Positions 8,906 through 18,198 of a stretch of 49,881 nt of DNA are shown here, piece by piece (position 1 is the first letter of the stretch; the number at the start of each line of letters is the position of its first letter). Origin of the DNA: Nostoc sp. MG11. GTDB lineage: Bacteria; Cyanobacteriota; Cyanobacteriia; Cyanobacteriales; Nostocaceae. A model generated the notes under the pieces. The model was not told where the DNA came from, ran no database searches, and saw only the letters and a program-made list of their open reading frames with translations. The DNA lies in contig NZ_JACXXN010000038.1 in assembly GCF_014904695.1 (NCBI RefSeq), positions 1-49,881 on the forward strand, given 5' to 3'. Made by a program: the position numbers and the translations under genes.

Positions 8906-9074
8906 GGCTACGGTGTACACACAAGTCTTTTAGAATTGCCCCACAGGCTTTTGATCCCCCCAACCCCCCTTCAAAAGGGGGGCAAAAACCTCTCAAAGTC
9001 CCCCTTTTTAAGGGGGATTTAGGAGGATCTACAACGATTTTGGTTTTGTACAGAGATGTGTGTACACCGTAGCC
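8906..9074. mobile_element. MITE-like element with 18-bp perfect terminal inverted repeats
   Basis: GGCTACGGTGTACACACA at 8906-8923 is matched exactly in reverse complement at 9057-9074. The six bases TTTTTA flank both sides (8900-8905 and 9075-9080), as expected of a target-site duplication. The 133-base interior has no reading frame and contains two C/G-block hairpins. The element splits what looks like one CCCCTTTTTAAGGGG repeat. No transposase that could mobilise it is in the window. Confidence 0.7.
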
Positions 9075-9081
9075 TTTTTAA

Positions 9082-9130
9082 GGGGAGCCAGCGCGGTCTT
9101 GGGGTCTCCCCAAGTGGAGCGACTGGCGTG
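9082..9130. repeat. GGAGCCAG...CTGGCG dispersed palindrome, copy 1
   Basis: Begins AGGGGAGCCAGCGCGG and ends GCGACTGGCG, with the inner pair GGGGTCTCCCC. Related copies lie at 20451, 31222 and 39841. The outer arms pair with each other, so each copy can form a long imperfect stem. Confidence 0.55.
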
Positions 9131-9299
9131 GGTTAGGGGGGATCGGGGTTTCAGGCTTCAGTGCGTAAGTCCTAATAATAATCCCCCTTGCCAAGGGGGT
9201 TGTTAAAATCCCTTGATACTTTAGAGTGAAATAATCAAGCTTTTCAGAATACCCAACCATCAGGAACTACATTATCCCTCTGGCAAATAAAATTTATAC

Positions 9300-11066
9300 A
9301 TGAACGCTACACAAGAACAACTAAAACTTAAATTTGAACAGGCTTTGGTGGCTGCTTTTGGCGCTGACTTCGCTGGAGTAGACCCAATTTTGGTTCCTGC
9401 TAGTAATCCTCAATTTGGTGATTATCAAGCGAATGTGGCTTTATCCCTAAGTAAAAAGTTAGGAAAGCAACCAAGGGCGATCGCAGGGGCGATCGTTGAG
9501 AAACTAAATGTATCAGAAGTCTGCGAACCACCAGAAATCGCTGGGCCAGGATTTATCAATCTGAAACTGAAAACAACATACCTAGAAGCACAACTGAAAA
9601 GTATTCAAGCAGACTCTAGGCTAGGAGTTCCGGCGGCGAAAATGCCAAAGCGGGAAATTGTAGATTTTTCTAGTCCGAATATTGCTAAAGAAATGCACGT
9701 CGGACACTTGCGTTCCACGATTATTGGTGATTCCATAGCCCGCATTCTAGAATTTCAGGGACACGATGTTTTACGATTAAATCATGTGGGTGATTGGGGC
9801 ACTCAATTCGGGATGTTAATCGCCTACCTGCGGGAAGTTTACCCAGAAGCTCTTACCACCGCTGACGCTTTAGATATCGGAGATTTAGTCAGCTTTTATC
9901 GCCAAGCCAAACAGCGATTTGATACAGACCCAGCTTTCCAAGATACAGCACGGCAAGAGGTCGTAAGATTACAAGCAGGTGCAGAAGACACACTTCATGC
10001 TTGGAAATTACTGTGCGAACAGTCGCGGCGGGAGTTTCAAGTAATTTATGACTTGCTTAATATCCAAGTAATTGAACGTGGAGAATCTTTCTATAATCCC
10101 TTATTACCAGGGATTGTAGAAGATTTAGAAAAATCCGGGTTATTAGTAGAAAACCAAGGGGCAAAGTGTGTCTTTTTGGAAGGATTTACCAATAGAGAAG
10201 GTGAACCTTTGCCTTTAATTGTGCAAAAATCTGATGGTGGCTACAACTACGCTACAACTGATTTAGCATCTTTACGATACCGAATTCAACAAGATGAAGC
10301 AAAGCGCATAATTTATGTAACTGATGCAGGACAAGCTAATCACTTTACCCAATTTATCCAAGTAGCACGCAAAGCAGGATGGATTCCTGATGATGTGGAA
10401 CTAGTTCATGTTGCCTTTGGTTTAGTATTAGGGGAAGATGGTAAGAAATTCAAGACTCGTTCCGGGGATACGGTGCGGTTACGGGATTTGTTAGATGAAG
10501 CGATCGCTCGTGCTCATGCAGACTTAGAAATCAGATTAAAACAAGAAGAACGCGAAGAAACTGAAGAATTTATTAATAAAGTTGCTGAGGTAGTTGGGAT
10601 CAGTGCGGTTAAATATGCAGACTTAAGCCAAAATCGCACCAGCAACTACATTTTCAGCTACGACAAAATGTTAGATCTTAAAGGCAATACTGCACCTTAT
10701 ATGCTGTATGCTTACGCGCGGATTCAGGGTATTAGCCGCAAAGGTGGTATCAACTTTGAAGAGTTGCAAGAAAACGCCAAAGTCATATTGCAGCATGAAA
10801 CAGAATTAGCCTTAGCAAAATACTTACTTCAGCTAGGTGAAGTTATTAGTATCGTAGAGCAAGATTTGCTGCCGAATCGGTTATGTGAGTATTTGTACGA
10901 ACTGAGTAAAAAGTTTAATCAGTTTTATGACCGCAATCAGGGGGTTCGCGTGCTAGAGGCGGAAGAACCACTGCGGACATCCCGCTTAGTTTTGTGTGAT
11001 TTGACAGCTAGAACCTTAAAGCTAGGACTATCTTTGCTAGGAATTCAAGTACTGGAGAGGATGTAA
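9300..11066 (+). CDS. argS: arginyl-tRNA synthetase
   Basis: A 588-residue class I aminoacyl-tRNA synthetase that charges tRNA-Arg. The N-terminal additional domain spans about 1-110 ([18 protein letters not shown]). The HIGH motif appears as [14 protein letters not shown] near residue 131. ArgRS-specific signatures follow: [10 protein letters not shown] and [17 protein letters not shown]. The KMSKS loop is replaced by [14 protein letters not shown], as in most ArgRS. The C-terminal anticodon-binding DALR domain ends [12 protein letters not shown]. Length is normal. The ATG at 9300 has no strong Shine-Dalgarno sequence. Confidence 0.97.
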   Translation: MNATQEQLKLKFEQALVAAFGADFAGVDPILVPASNPQFGDYQANVALSLSKKLGKQPRAIAGAIVEKLNVSEVCEPPEIAGPGFINLKLKTTYLEAQLKSIQADSRLGVPAAKMPKREIVDFSSPNIAKEMHVGHLRSTIIGDSIARILEFQGHDVLRLNHVGDWGTQFGMLIAYLREVYPEALTTADALDIGDLVSFYRQAKQRFDTDPAFQDTARQEVVRLQAGAEDTLHAWKLLCEQSRREFQVIYDLLNIQVIERGESFYNPLLPGIVEDLEKSGLLVENQGAKCVFLEGFTNREGEPLPLIVQKSDGGYNYATTDLASLRYRIQQDEAKRIIYVTDAGQANHFTQFIQVARKAGWIPDDVELVHVAFGLVLGEDGKKFKTRSGDTVRLRDLLDEAIARAHADLEIRLKQEEREETEEFINKVAEVVGISAVKYADLSQNRTSNYIFSYDKMLDLKGNTAPYMLYAYARIQGISRKGGINFEELQENAKVILQHETELALAKYLLQLGEVISIVEQDLLPNRLCEYLYELSKKFNQFYDRNQGVRVLEAEEPLRTSRLVLCDLTARTLKLGLSLLGIQVLERM

Positions 11067-11287
11067 TCAGAAGTTTTTCATTGGAGTATTGCAGGCGATC
11101 GCCAATGTTACAGACACTATCAAAAAGTATATTGAGCGTTGCTATTAATCCTGTAGTTAATCATCAGAAAGTTAGCTAAGTATTTTCAGCGCTGAAATGT
11201 AATTTTGATGAAAGATAAAAATAATGCTCATACTCACAGGGCACTCAAGGGAAATTTAATGCGTCACTATTAGTCATTATGGGAAAA

Positions 11288-11318
11288 CCCTAGTTAACAG
11301 CCCTTCTGTTAACTAGGG
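11288..11318. promoter_or_regulatory. perfect 13-bp hairpin between argS and a secreted-protein gene
   Basis: CCCTAGTTAACAG and CTGTTAACTAGGG are exact complements around a five-base CCCTT loop. No T-run follows, so a classical terminator is not clear. It sits 51 bases upstream of the next ATG and could be an operator or leader stem. The rest of 11067-11368 holds nothing I can recognise. Confidence 0.5.
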
Positions 11319-11368
11319 ATAATTCTGATAAAACGATTAAAATGTGACAATTAATGTAGGAAAAAACT

Positions 11369-11758
11369 ATGAAGCGAGCAGTTATTACCAAAACACTTAT
11401 TACATCACTAGGCTTTTTAACTTTATTTGCCCCAAGTCAAGCATCTGCTCAACTCATACCACAGCCTTGGGTTTCAATTGGTGGAAAAGATGGTGATACA
11501 ACCTTTGCTGTGGGAGCTAGAGCATTAAATTTGGGAGTTGAGTTAGGAAGTGGGCCTGATGGCGCTACTGGCGTAGATGTTCTGAAATTTCTGAGTTTAC
11601 CAGTGATTTCACCTTATATAGGAGTTGGATATTATTCAGAAGATAAAGGTGTTGCGGTTTCCGGCGGGGTTCAAGTAGGCGCTACTGATCGCTTTTTTGT
11701 AGGTGCTGGTTACAATTCTGTGCGAGGACTCAACGGACAACTAGGAATAAGATTCTAA
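11369..11758 (+). CDS. small secreted protein, possibly outer-membrane beta-barrel-like
   Basis: A 129-residue protein. Residues 1-27 are a signal peptide (KR, hydrophobic core TLITSLGFLTLFA, cleavage after ASA). The mature part alternates polar and aromatic residues with many glycines: WVSIGGKDGDTTFAVGARAL, YIGVGYYSEDKGVAVSGGVQ, FFVGAGYNSVRGLNGQLGIRF. The C-terminal aromatic after a beta-strand resembles outer-membrane proteins, but at about 100 residues it could form only a very small or partial barrel. No family is assigned. AAAAAACT lies upstream of the ATG without a strong Shine-Dalgarno. Confidence 0.7.
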   Translation: MKRAVITKTLITSLGFLTLFAPSQASAQLIPQPWVSIGGKDGDTTFAVGARALNLGVELGSGPDGATGVDVLKFLSLPVISPYIGVGYYSEDKGVAVSGGVQVGATDRFFVGAGYNSVRGLNGQLGIRF

Positions 11759-11877
11759 TTGCTCTGCTAATCTTTTAATAGGAGCATAGCAAGAGTGATC
11801 AAAGCGCAAATTTCTCATGACGTAATGCATACTTTTGCCGACTCTATTAATTTTATTTGTTTAACAGGCATCTCCTT

Positions 11878-14214
11878 ATGGAGCAAGGATTAAAATTACT
11901 CATTCAACTAGTGCTAGAGTTTGCACCTGTAATTGTAACTCTAATACAAAAGCGAACGGAAGAAATAGCTATAACTAATTACCCACTTCCAAAAAAAACT
12001 CAAGAATTCCTCGAATTCGGAAATATTTCAAATCAGCTAAATAGTTCTGTGGCCAGATTTGAACAACAAAAACTCTTGCAACAGCAATTAGCCATTTACC
12101 AACGTGAGACACAAATACAAATAGCCGAACAAGAGAAAAATACAACTCTAAAGCTACCAGAAGTTAATAAAATTCTTGATAGCTGGCCCTTGAGATTATA
12201 TCCTTCACAAATTCTAGATCACACGAGCAATGAACGTAAACCACTCAAAATTTTTCTTGCTCCTCCGCAAGTTAAGTTTGACCAATTTGATCATAGGAAT
12301 GATGGAATACCAGAAATCGAGCTAATGTTAGCTGAAGGTTTACGAAAATTTATCAACAAGCATTACTCTCTCCATAGTCCAATTAGACCGACAGAATTTT
12401 TAGCAGGAGCCTGGGATAGCAAACGTTTTCATAGTGAATCTAGCATTAAGGCTCTGTTTGGCATCTTAAAAACAGAGCCAATTTTAATTTTGGAGTCGGA
12501 AAATGATGGAGATTATCTAAATTTCCGTATTGCTTATTGGGGATTGGGACAAGAAAACTATTACTACAAAACAATTGCTCGATTATCTCATAGAGAAATT
12601 GTTCAGGAGTCTGCAAAAAATCGCGCTTTAGAGTGGAAAAAAATTAGAGATGAACTGCTAACACAAGGAGCAAATTTAGAAGAAATTAACCAATTGGGTA
12701 GAGATAATGTATTTAATTTGGCACTTTTGGAAAAGGCAGAAAAATGGAAGGCTCAGGGGATTGATATTAGTAAGTTATCTTTGCAATACCAAATTAATCA
12801 TCAAGATTTTGAAAAACTTTGTCATGTGTTAACTACCTGTCACTTTCTGGTTGCTGCTTGGGTAGCAGATGTTTATCACTTAGTTCATTATGATGTACCT
12901 CCCTTACTACCAGAATTGCTGCCGAGTTTGCTTCAAAATGCTCTTGATTTACAATCAGTGCAAGCAATTATTATCGGTTATAAGCAAGTCTACCAAGCTT
13001 TAGAAAAAGAACGACGTTACTGGGTTCCAGAGTTGGCTTTGCAATTAGCTCAAAGTTTATCTCATTTACCCGATCGCTCTTGGGCGCAGGAACAGGTTGA
13101 TTACTCTATAAGCACATGGTTGGAACTACGTCAATCACCACAAGAATTTAGTAACCTCTTAGAGGCAATGCACTCACTCATCAGGATAGAAGATGAGGAA
13201 TATGTGCAAAAGCTAAGAGAATACTTTATGACAGTGGGCGATCGCCAAAGTATTCTTGATGCTGAAAAACTTTTGGATGCGATCGCCAATCTCAAACACA
13301 AACACCCTCTGGAATCTACTGATCCTAGCTACACCCTGCTCAAACATTCAAGCAAAGTTACATCTGTTGCCATTAGTCCTGATGGCGAGATTTTAGTGAG
13401 TGGGTGTGTAGATAAAATCATCAATGTATGCAATCTGAAAACTGGCAAATTACTCCGCACCATCACAGAGAATTTAGGAGAAGTTTCATCCGTAGCAATT
13501 AGTCCCGATGGAAATTTTCTCGCTGTTGGCAGTTGCGAACATCCTAAAAGTAATGTGAAAGTGTGGCATCTGAAAACTGGCAAACTCCTCCACACACTTT
13601 TGGGACATCAAAAGCCAGTAAACATTGTAGTAATCAGCCCAGATGGGCAGATTCTCGCCAGTGGCAGTAATAAAATTAAGATTTGGAATCTGCACAAAGG
13701 CGATCGCATTTGTACCCTTTGGCATTCATCCGCCGTTCAGGCGATCGCTATTAGCCCTGATGGTACAATCCTTGCCAGTGGTAGTTCTGACAATAAAATT
13801 AGGTTGTGGAATCCAAGTACAGGCGATCCCCTACGCACGCTCAATAGTCACGACGGTGAAGTAAAATCTTTAGTTATGAGTCCCGATGGACAACTACTTT
13901 TAAGCGGTAGTGCTGACAAAACCATCAAAATTTGGCATTTAATTACAGGTAAAGTCCTGCATACACTAACTGGACACTCAGATGAAGTGAAATCCCTGGT
14001 TATGAGTCCTGATGGACAAATCCTGTTGAGTGGTAGTGCTGATAAAACCATCAAAATTTGGCGTCTTTCCACAGGTGAACTACTGCAAACCCTGACTGGA
14101 CATTCCGGGACAGTAAATTCTGTTGCATTGAGTCCAGATGGTAAGTTCTTTGCTAGTGGGAGTGCTGATAAAACCATCAAAATTTGGCAGATAGTGCCAA
14201 GATTATCTCTCTGA
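11878..14214 (+). CDS. WD40 beta-propeller protein with an uncharacterised N-terminal region
   Basis: I start at ATG 11878 (778 residues); the frame extends upstream only to a TTG at 11857. Residues about 486-778 form seven WD40 blades, enough for one closed propeller, with repeated VxSVAISPDG and SGSADKTIKIW motifs. Blades 5-7 are nearly identical at DNA level, a sign of recent duplication. The first 480 residues match no domain I can name. They comprise a hydrophobic helix at 3-25, a region FLAPPQVKFDQFDH...PEIELMLAEGLRKFI...FLAGAWDSKRFH...ILILESENDGDYLNFRIAYWGLG, and an all-helical stretch. No ATPase, kinase or protease motif is visible. The 3' end overlaps the convergent gene by 38 bases. 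Confidence 0.85.
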   Translation: MEQGLKLLIQLVLEFAPVIVTLIQKRTEEIAITNYPLPKKTQEFLEFGNISNQLNSSVARFEQQKLLQQQLAIYQRETQIQIAEQEKNTTLKLPEVNKILDSWPLRLYPSQILDHTSNERKPLKIFLAPPQVKFDQFDHRNDGIPEIELMLAEGLRKFINKHYSLHSPIRPTEFLAGAWDSKRFHSESSIKALFGILKTEPILILESENDGDYLNFRIAYWGLGQENYYYKTIARLSHREIVQESAKNRALEWKKIRDELLTQGANLEEINQLGRDNVFNLALLEKAEKWKAQGIDISKLSLQYQINHQDFEKLCHVLTTCHFLVAAWVADVYHLVHYDVPPLLPELLPSLLQNALDLQSVQAIIIGYKQVYQALEKERRYWVPELALQLAQSLSHLPDRSWAQEQVDYSISTWLELRQSPQEFSNLLEAMHSLIRIEDEEYVQKLREYFMTVGDRQSILDAEKLLDAIANLKHKHPLESTDPSYTLLKHSSKVTSVAISPDGEILVSGCVDKIINVCNLKTGKLLRTITENLGEVSSVAISPDGNFLAVGSCEHPKSNVKVWHLKTGKLLHTLLGHQKPVNIVVISPDGQILASGSNKIKIWNLHKGDRICTLWHSSAVQAIAISPDGTILASGSSDNKIRLWNPSTGDPLRTLNSHDGEVKSLVMSPDGQLLLSGSADKTIKIWHLITGKVLHTLTGHSDEVKSLVMSPDGQILLSGSADKTIKIWRLSTGELLQTLTGHSGTVNSVALSPDGKFFASGSADKTIKIWQIVPRLSL

Positions 14215-16690
14215 CACTGGTTGCAGAATCTTGTTGCAATGCTGATGCTGCGATCGCCTGAGCTTCAACTACAGTTAACTGAGCGATCGCCTGCTTAATT
14301 ATAGGTATAGCTTGGGGATTTACACTCAACTCATCTAGCCCTAACCCTAATAAAATCGGTGCTGCTAAAGGATCTGCGGCCAACTCGCCACATAACCCCA
14401 CCCAAATCCCAGCTGCATGGGCCGCTTGGACAGTTTGTTGCACCATCCGCAACACAGCCGGATGTAATGGATCAACCAAATTTGCCACTCGTGGGTTAGT
14501 GCGATCGCCAGCCATAATATACTGGCTGAGGTCATTAGTACCAATACTAAAAAAGTCCACTTCTGTTGCCAATTGATCAGCGAGTACTACTGCTGACGGA
14601 ACCTCTACCATAATACCGACTTCCATCGCTTCATCGAAGGGGATACCAACTTGGTAAAGTTCAGCTTTTACTTCACGCAGAATTGCCTTAGCTGCATATA
14701 CTTCTGCCAAAGTCGCAATCATCGGCAACATGATCTTAATTTGGTGTCCAAAGCTGGCTCGCAAAATTGCCCGTAACTGAGTTTTGAACAAATCTGGATG
14801 ATCTAGACAATAGCGAATTCCGCGCCAGCCTAAGAAAGGATTGGCTTCCGGTGCTACGTTGAGGTAAGAAAGTGGCTTGTCACCACCTACATCTAAGGTA
14901 CGAATAATCAACGGACGGGTATCTAAAGTTTGAGCGATCACCTGATAAACTGCAAGTTGCTCAGCTTCGGTGGGAGCGCTTGGCCTATCAAAATATAGAA
15001 ATTCGGTGCGAAGCAGCCCCACACCCTCTGCCCCCCCAGCTAAAGCCACCTGAGCATCAGCTACGCTACCAATATTGGCGAAAATACGAACTTGCTGCCC
15101 ATCACGGGTAATTGCTGGTTGATGCGCTGTGGCTAATGCTTGCTGTTGGGAAGTTTGCCACGCTTCTCGCTTTGCCTCCAGCACACCTAAAGTATCTGGT
15201 TCTGGCTCTACCCATGCTTTGCCACTCTCACCATCGAGCGCCATGAGTGTACCATCTTCCAGGTGCAACACCTCCGCATCTATCCCCAAAACTGCGGGAA
15301 TACCTAACGTCCGGGCGATGATTGCACTGTGGGAAGTGGCACTTCCAGAAGTAGTACAAATGCCCAGCACTTTTGTTGGATCTAGCCCAGCGGTGTCCGA
15401 AGGAGTCAAATCAGTTGCCACCAAAATCGCTGGTTCGGAGAGATTCAGTCCTGTAGGGGCATTCCCAACTAATAATCGCAGCACCCTTTGCCCGACATCT
15501 ACAACATCGTCAACTCGCTCTTGGAGGTAAGAATCTTCAAGTGTGTGATAGGAAGTTGCCACCTCATCGACTACGGCTTGCCAAGCCGCTTCAGCATTTA
15601 GATGGTGTTCTAAGATGTGTTGATGAGCCGCTTCTAACAATACTGGATCTTCTAAAAACAAGAGATGGGCATCAAAGATAGCCGCTTCAGTGTCACCAAT
15701 TTGAATAGATGCTTGTGAGAACACTGCTTGAATTTCATGTTGGGCAGTGTGAATTGCTGTTTGTAACCGTTGCCACTCCGCCTCAGCATCTTCTACGTGG
15801 TATTGCGTAATGGTAATCGGAGTGGGTTGATAATGAACAACGGGAGCGATCGCCACTCCTGGAGAAGCTGCGATCCCCAAAAGTTCGCCGGGAGTTGGTG
15901 GGGTAATTTCGTGCTGAAATACTGGTGGAGAATTCAGAGTAGTATTATCTTCACCAAAGTTGGTGGCAAATAATGCTTGCAATGCCGCCAACGCCTTATC
16001 TGCATCAGGGCCAGTAGCGGTAATCAACAACTCGTGTCCTTGACGCACACCTAAAGTTGTGACTTGATTAATACTGTCGCCTCGAATTAGCTCAGTATTT
16101 CTAGTTAAGTTTTGTACTCGAATTTGGGATTCAAACCGGGCTGCGGTTGCCACAAACTGAGATGCGGGACGGGCGTGTAATCCTAATATATTGCTAACAA
16201 TCAGCTGGATTTCTTTTGTTGGGAACTCTGCATTCGTTGTTGCTTGGTTATCACTACTAACAACTGATGGCGGGATAATGGTTACACCCAATTGAGTCGC
16301 TTTTGCTACTAGTGCGCCTCGTGCTTCGGCAATAACTTGCTGAATGTCTCTACCAGCAGCAGCCGCAACGACAGCAGCGATCGCGCCTTCTACCAAGGGT
16401 GCTTCACACAGATACACTTTCTGCCGCTGTGCTTCTGGCAAAAACTCCAACGCCATTTCTGCACTCATCAAAGCACTGCCCAAATCCATTAAAACCAGGA
16501 CACCATCATCACTGAAAACAGAGGCGATCGCTTCATAAACCTGGATAGGATCTGTACCCAGTGGATTTTCGGGATCTTCAATACCTGCTGCAACCGCAAG
16601 AGGAATTCTGCCTTGAACCATTTGCGCGGCGAGTTCCCGCACTCCCAAAGCTAGTTGTTTACTGTGAGAAACGATAACAATTGCAACCAC
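14177..16690 (-). CDS. DhaM-HPr-Enzyme I fusion phosphotransferase
   Basis: An 837-residue chain with three phosphotransfer modules in order. DhaM (EIIA-mannose fold, about 1-130) has active His9 in VSHSKQLA. HPr (about 158-246) has His172 in GLHARPAS. Enzyme I (about 268-837) has His454 in SGSATSHSAIIAR and a PEP-binding barrel with LRTEFLYFDR and a Cys near the end (GLCGELAADP). Phosphate should pass from PEP through EI and HPr to DhaM, and on to a DhaK-DhaL dihydroxyacetone kinase. No dhaK, dhaL or sugar EII gene is in view. All three histidines are intact. It starts at ATG 16688-16690 and is likely monocistronic. Confidence 0.92.
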   Translation of the reverse strand: MVAIVIVSHSKQLALGVRELAAQMVQGRIPLAVAAGIEDPENPLGTDPIQVYEAIASVFSDDGVLVLMDLGSALMSAEMALEFLPEAQRQKVYLCEAPLVEGAIAAVVAAAAGRDIQQVIAEARGALVAKATQLGVTIIPPSVVSSDNQATTNAEFPTKEIQLIVSNILGLHARPASQFVATAARFESQIRVQNLTRNTELIRGDSINQVTTLGVRQGHELLITATGPDADKALAALQALFATNFGEDNTTLNSPPVFQHEITPPTPGELLGIAASPGVAIAPVVHYQPTPITITQYHVEDAEAEWQRLQTAIHTAQHEIQAVFSQASIQIGDTEAAIFDAHLLFLEDPVLLEAAHQHILEHHLNAEAAWQAVVDEVATSYHTLEDSYLQERVDDVVDVGQRVLRLLVGNAPTGLNLSEPAILVATDLTPSDTAGLDPTKVLGICTTSGSATSHSAIIARTLGIPAVLGIDAEVLHLEDGTLMALDGESGKAWVEPEPDTLGVLEAKREAWQTSQQQALATAHQPAITRDGQQVRIFANIGSVADAQVALAGGAEGVGLLRTEFLYFDRPSAPTEAEQLAVYQVIAQTLDTRPLIIRTLDVGGDKPLSYLNVAPEANPFLGWRGIRYCLDHPDLFKTQLRAILRASFGHQIKIMLPMIATLAEVYAAKAILREVKAELYQVGIPFDEAMEVGIMVEVPSAVVLADQLATEVDFFSIGTNDLSQYIMAGDRTNPRVANLVDPLHPAVLRMVQQTVQAAHAAGIWVGLCGELAADPLAAPILLGLGLDELSVNPQAIPIIKQAIAQLTVVEAQAIAASALQQDSATSVREIILALSAKF

Positions 16691-16867
16691 TGCAACACCA
16701 TCAACCTTGTTGAGAGGTTTGTGCTTAGCCAGTTATCCATTTCATTTTTCATTCTGTACCACTAACAACACCTATCTCTATTACAATTGCAACTACCCAA
16801 AAATATTTGAGTTTCTCCAGCTATAAATGCGAACAAAATAACCTTTTTTTAAGAGAATAGGTGGTGT

Positions 16868-17053
16868 TCACTCATAAGCCTCATGGCTAGCGGTACGGGA
16901 AGAAATGTTTTGGATAAGTTTGTTCCCATCGTACAACTTAATTGAGGCATCGCCGTCAAGATTATTTCGCCACAATATTAAATAAGGCTGATCCTTTTCC
17001 AAAAGGACTTTAGCAACAGGCTGATTAATAAAGATATGTGAGACAACCTGCTT
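16868..17053 (-). other. open fragment without a start, possible gene remnant
   Basis: The minus strand is open for 61 codons between stops at 17054-17056 and 16868-16870. It includes SHIFINQPVAKVLLEKDQPY then LILWRNNLDGDASIKLYDGN, which has protein-like composition. No start codon with a ribosome site is present and I do not recognise the sequence. The rest of 16691-17448 holds an imperfect inverted repeat near 17145-17225 and the hairpin at 17297. Confidence 0.3.
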
Positions 17054-17296
17054 TTACCTTACTGCTACGGAATCATAGATAATGAGGCAAGTGTCGAAAG
17101 GCGGAATTTTCTTGCAGATTCAGACGCAGAGCCGGAAGCGCTGTTTGTGGGAGTACAGCGTTAGCAAAGAATATTTACTGCTGGTTTGCGATCGCTTTGC
17201 TTTGCCGCTAACTCCCACACTTTCACACTTTCGTTGTGTCAAGCATTTGCTCAACTATACAACTTTTGAGAAGCGATCGCGCTACAAAATCAGAAA

Positions 17297-17325
17297 GTTA
17301 GTGTCTCTCCAAGAGAAACACTAAC
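17297..17325. terminator. terminator-like hairpin
   Basis: GTTAGTGTCTCT pairs with AGAGAAACACTAAC with one bulge, across a two-base spacer. An A/T-rich stretch but no clear T-run follows on either strand. It lies 120 bases beyond the 3' end of the minus-strand gene at 17449-18198. Confidence 0.35.
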
Positions 17326-17448
17326 TATTTATAATTAAGCTACAGTCATCACCACCTATTTTTCAAAGTGTCTAATCTCAAAGGAGAGATGAACTGTATT
17401 GTTTGGATGAACATAAAAGGTATGTAGACTTAAAGCTAACATTCTCAT

Positions 17449-18198
17449 TTATACAGAGACTTTGATTTTCCTCATATCATACATTGCTGTAAATGGTTTA
17501 TCATAGGGATGATTATTAGCAAACTCTAACATTTCATTCAGTGCATCTGTAAAATCTGTAAACACTTTCTCTACAAAAGCAAAGGCTTTTTCTCTCTGTG
17601 CTTCTGTCAATTTTATGCTTTTAACAAAATCTTCTACATCATCCATTTCTGCCTGGATATGACCTGTCTCCTTAGCATAATGAGACTCACCAAAATACGG
17701 ATGATGCTGCTCAGTAATTTGTTGAAGTTCCTTTCCTACTTGTGCAATCTCAAATAAAGCTACAGTTCCCGTTGCTTCTATCGCCTCAATGATAGCCAAC
17801 TTTATCAGAATATCCTCTTCAAAAGTACACATAGCAAATAAGTTATTAATTAAAGAGCGTACTTTCTGTGTTTCTTCACCCCAGAGGAATTTCAACGTAT
17901 CGGTATAGTTTATGGAGTAATCATATCCCATCAACTTTAGGTCTTGTATAAACCATATCCAGTGGCGACCATCTTCATAAGTGTGTTGGTTAATCATTTC
18001 TTGGAGCCTGCTAGTTGCTGGCTCTTTGCGGAGTATAATTCTATTGAAATCTTTAAAACTCATGGCAAAAGGAGCAAAGGCAGGAGCCCAAGCTAACCTT
18101 TGTCTTGGGTCTATACTTTTGTCCTGAAGAAATTTCATAAATGGCGTTTGGGCAAATTCTTGCTTCTTTTTTTCAAGCAATGCAAGGACTTCTTCCAT
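17449..18198 (-). CDS. haem-oxygenase-like diiron (iron-containing redox) protein
   Basis: A 249-residue all-helical protein resembling the haem-oxygenase-like iron-containing redox enzymes. Candidate metal ligands lie in HTYEDGRHWIWFIQD (near residue 72), in FEEDILIKLAIIEAIEATG (near 125-145) and in HPYFGESHYAKETGHIQAEMDD (near 165-185). That is, alternating Glu/His/Asp on separate helices as in this fold. Characterised relatives oxidise or cleave small molecules in natural-product pathways; others are TenA-like. No biosynthetic neighbours are present, so the substrate is unknown. It starts at ATG 18196-18198. Confidence 0.75.
   Translation of the reverse strand: MEEVLALLEKKKQEFAQTPFMKFLQDKSIDPRQRLAWAPAFAPFAMSFKDFNRIILRKEPATSRLQEMINQHTYEDGRHWIWFIQDLKLMGYDYSINYTDTLKFLWGEETQKVRSLINNLFAMCTFEEDILIKLAIIEAIEATGTVALFEIAQVGKELQQITEQHHPYFGESHYAKETGHIQAEMDDVEDFVKSIKLTEAQREKAFAFVEKVFTDFTDALNEMLEFANNHPYDKPFTAMYDMRKIKVSV

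Larger units (their letters stand above)
8855..9210. repeat. cluster of C/G-block hairpin repeats
   Basis: At least four units combine a C-run (often GATCCCCC or AACCCCC) with a G-run (AAGGGGG), separated by a few A/T bases, for example near 8855-8882, 8958-8982, 9000-9016 and 9182-9200. Each can fold into a short G/C hairpin. Together they fill most of the 8665-9299 intergenic space, which holds no gene. Confidence 0.7.

Noticed and set aside
9078-9260. 60-codon minus-strand frame in the repeat cluster
   Set aside because: It is built from C/G-block and GGAGCCAG repeat DNA rather than a gene.
15129-15530. 133-codon plus-strand frame inside the DhaM-HPr-EI gene
   Set aside because: It is the antisense shadow of a clearly conserved enzyme and shows no independent features.
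17082-17324. 80-codon plus-strand frame
   Set aside because: It reads through an imperfect inverted repeat and a hairpin, has no ribosome site and no protein-like pattern.
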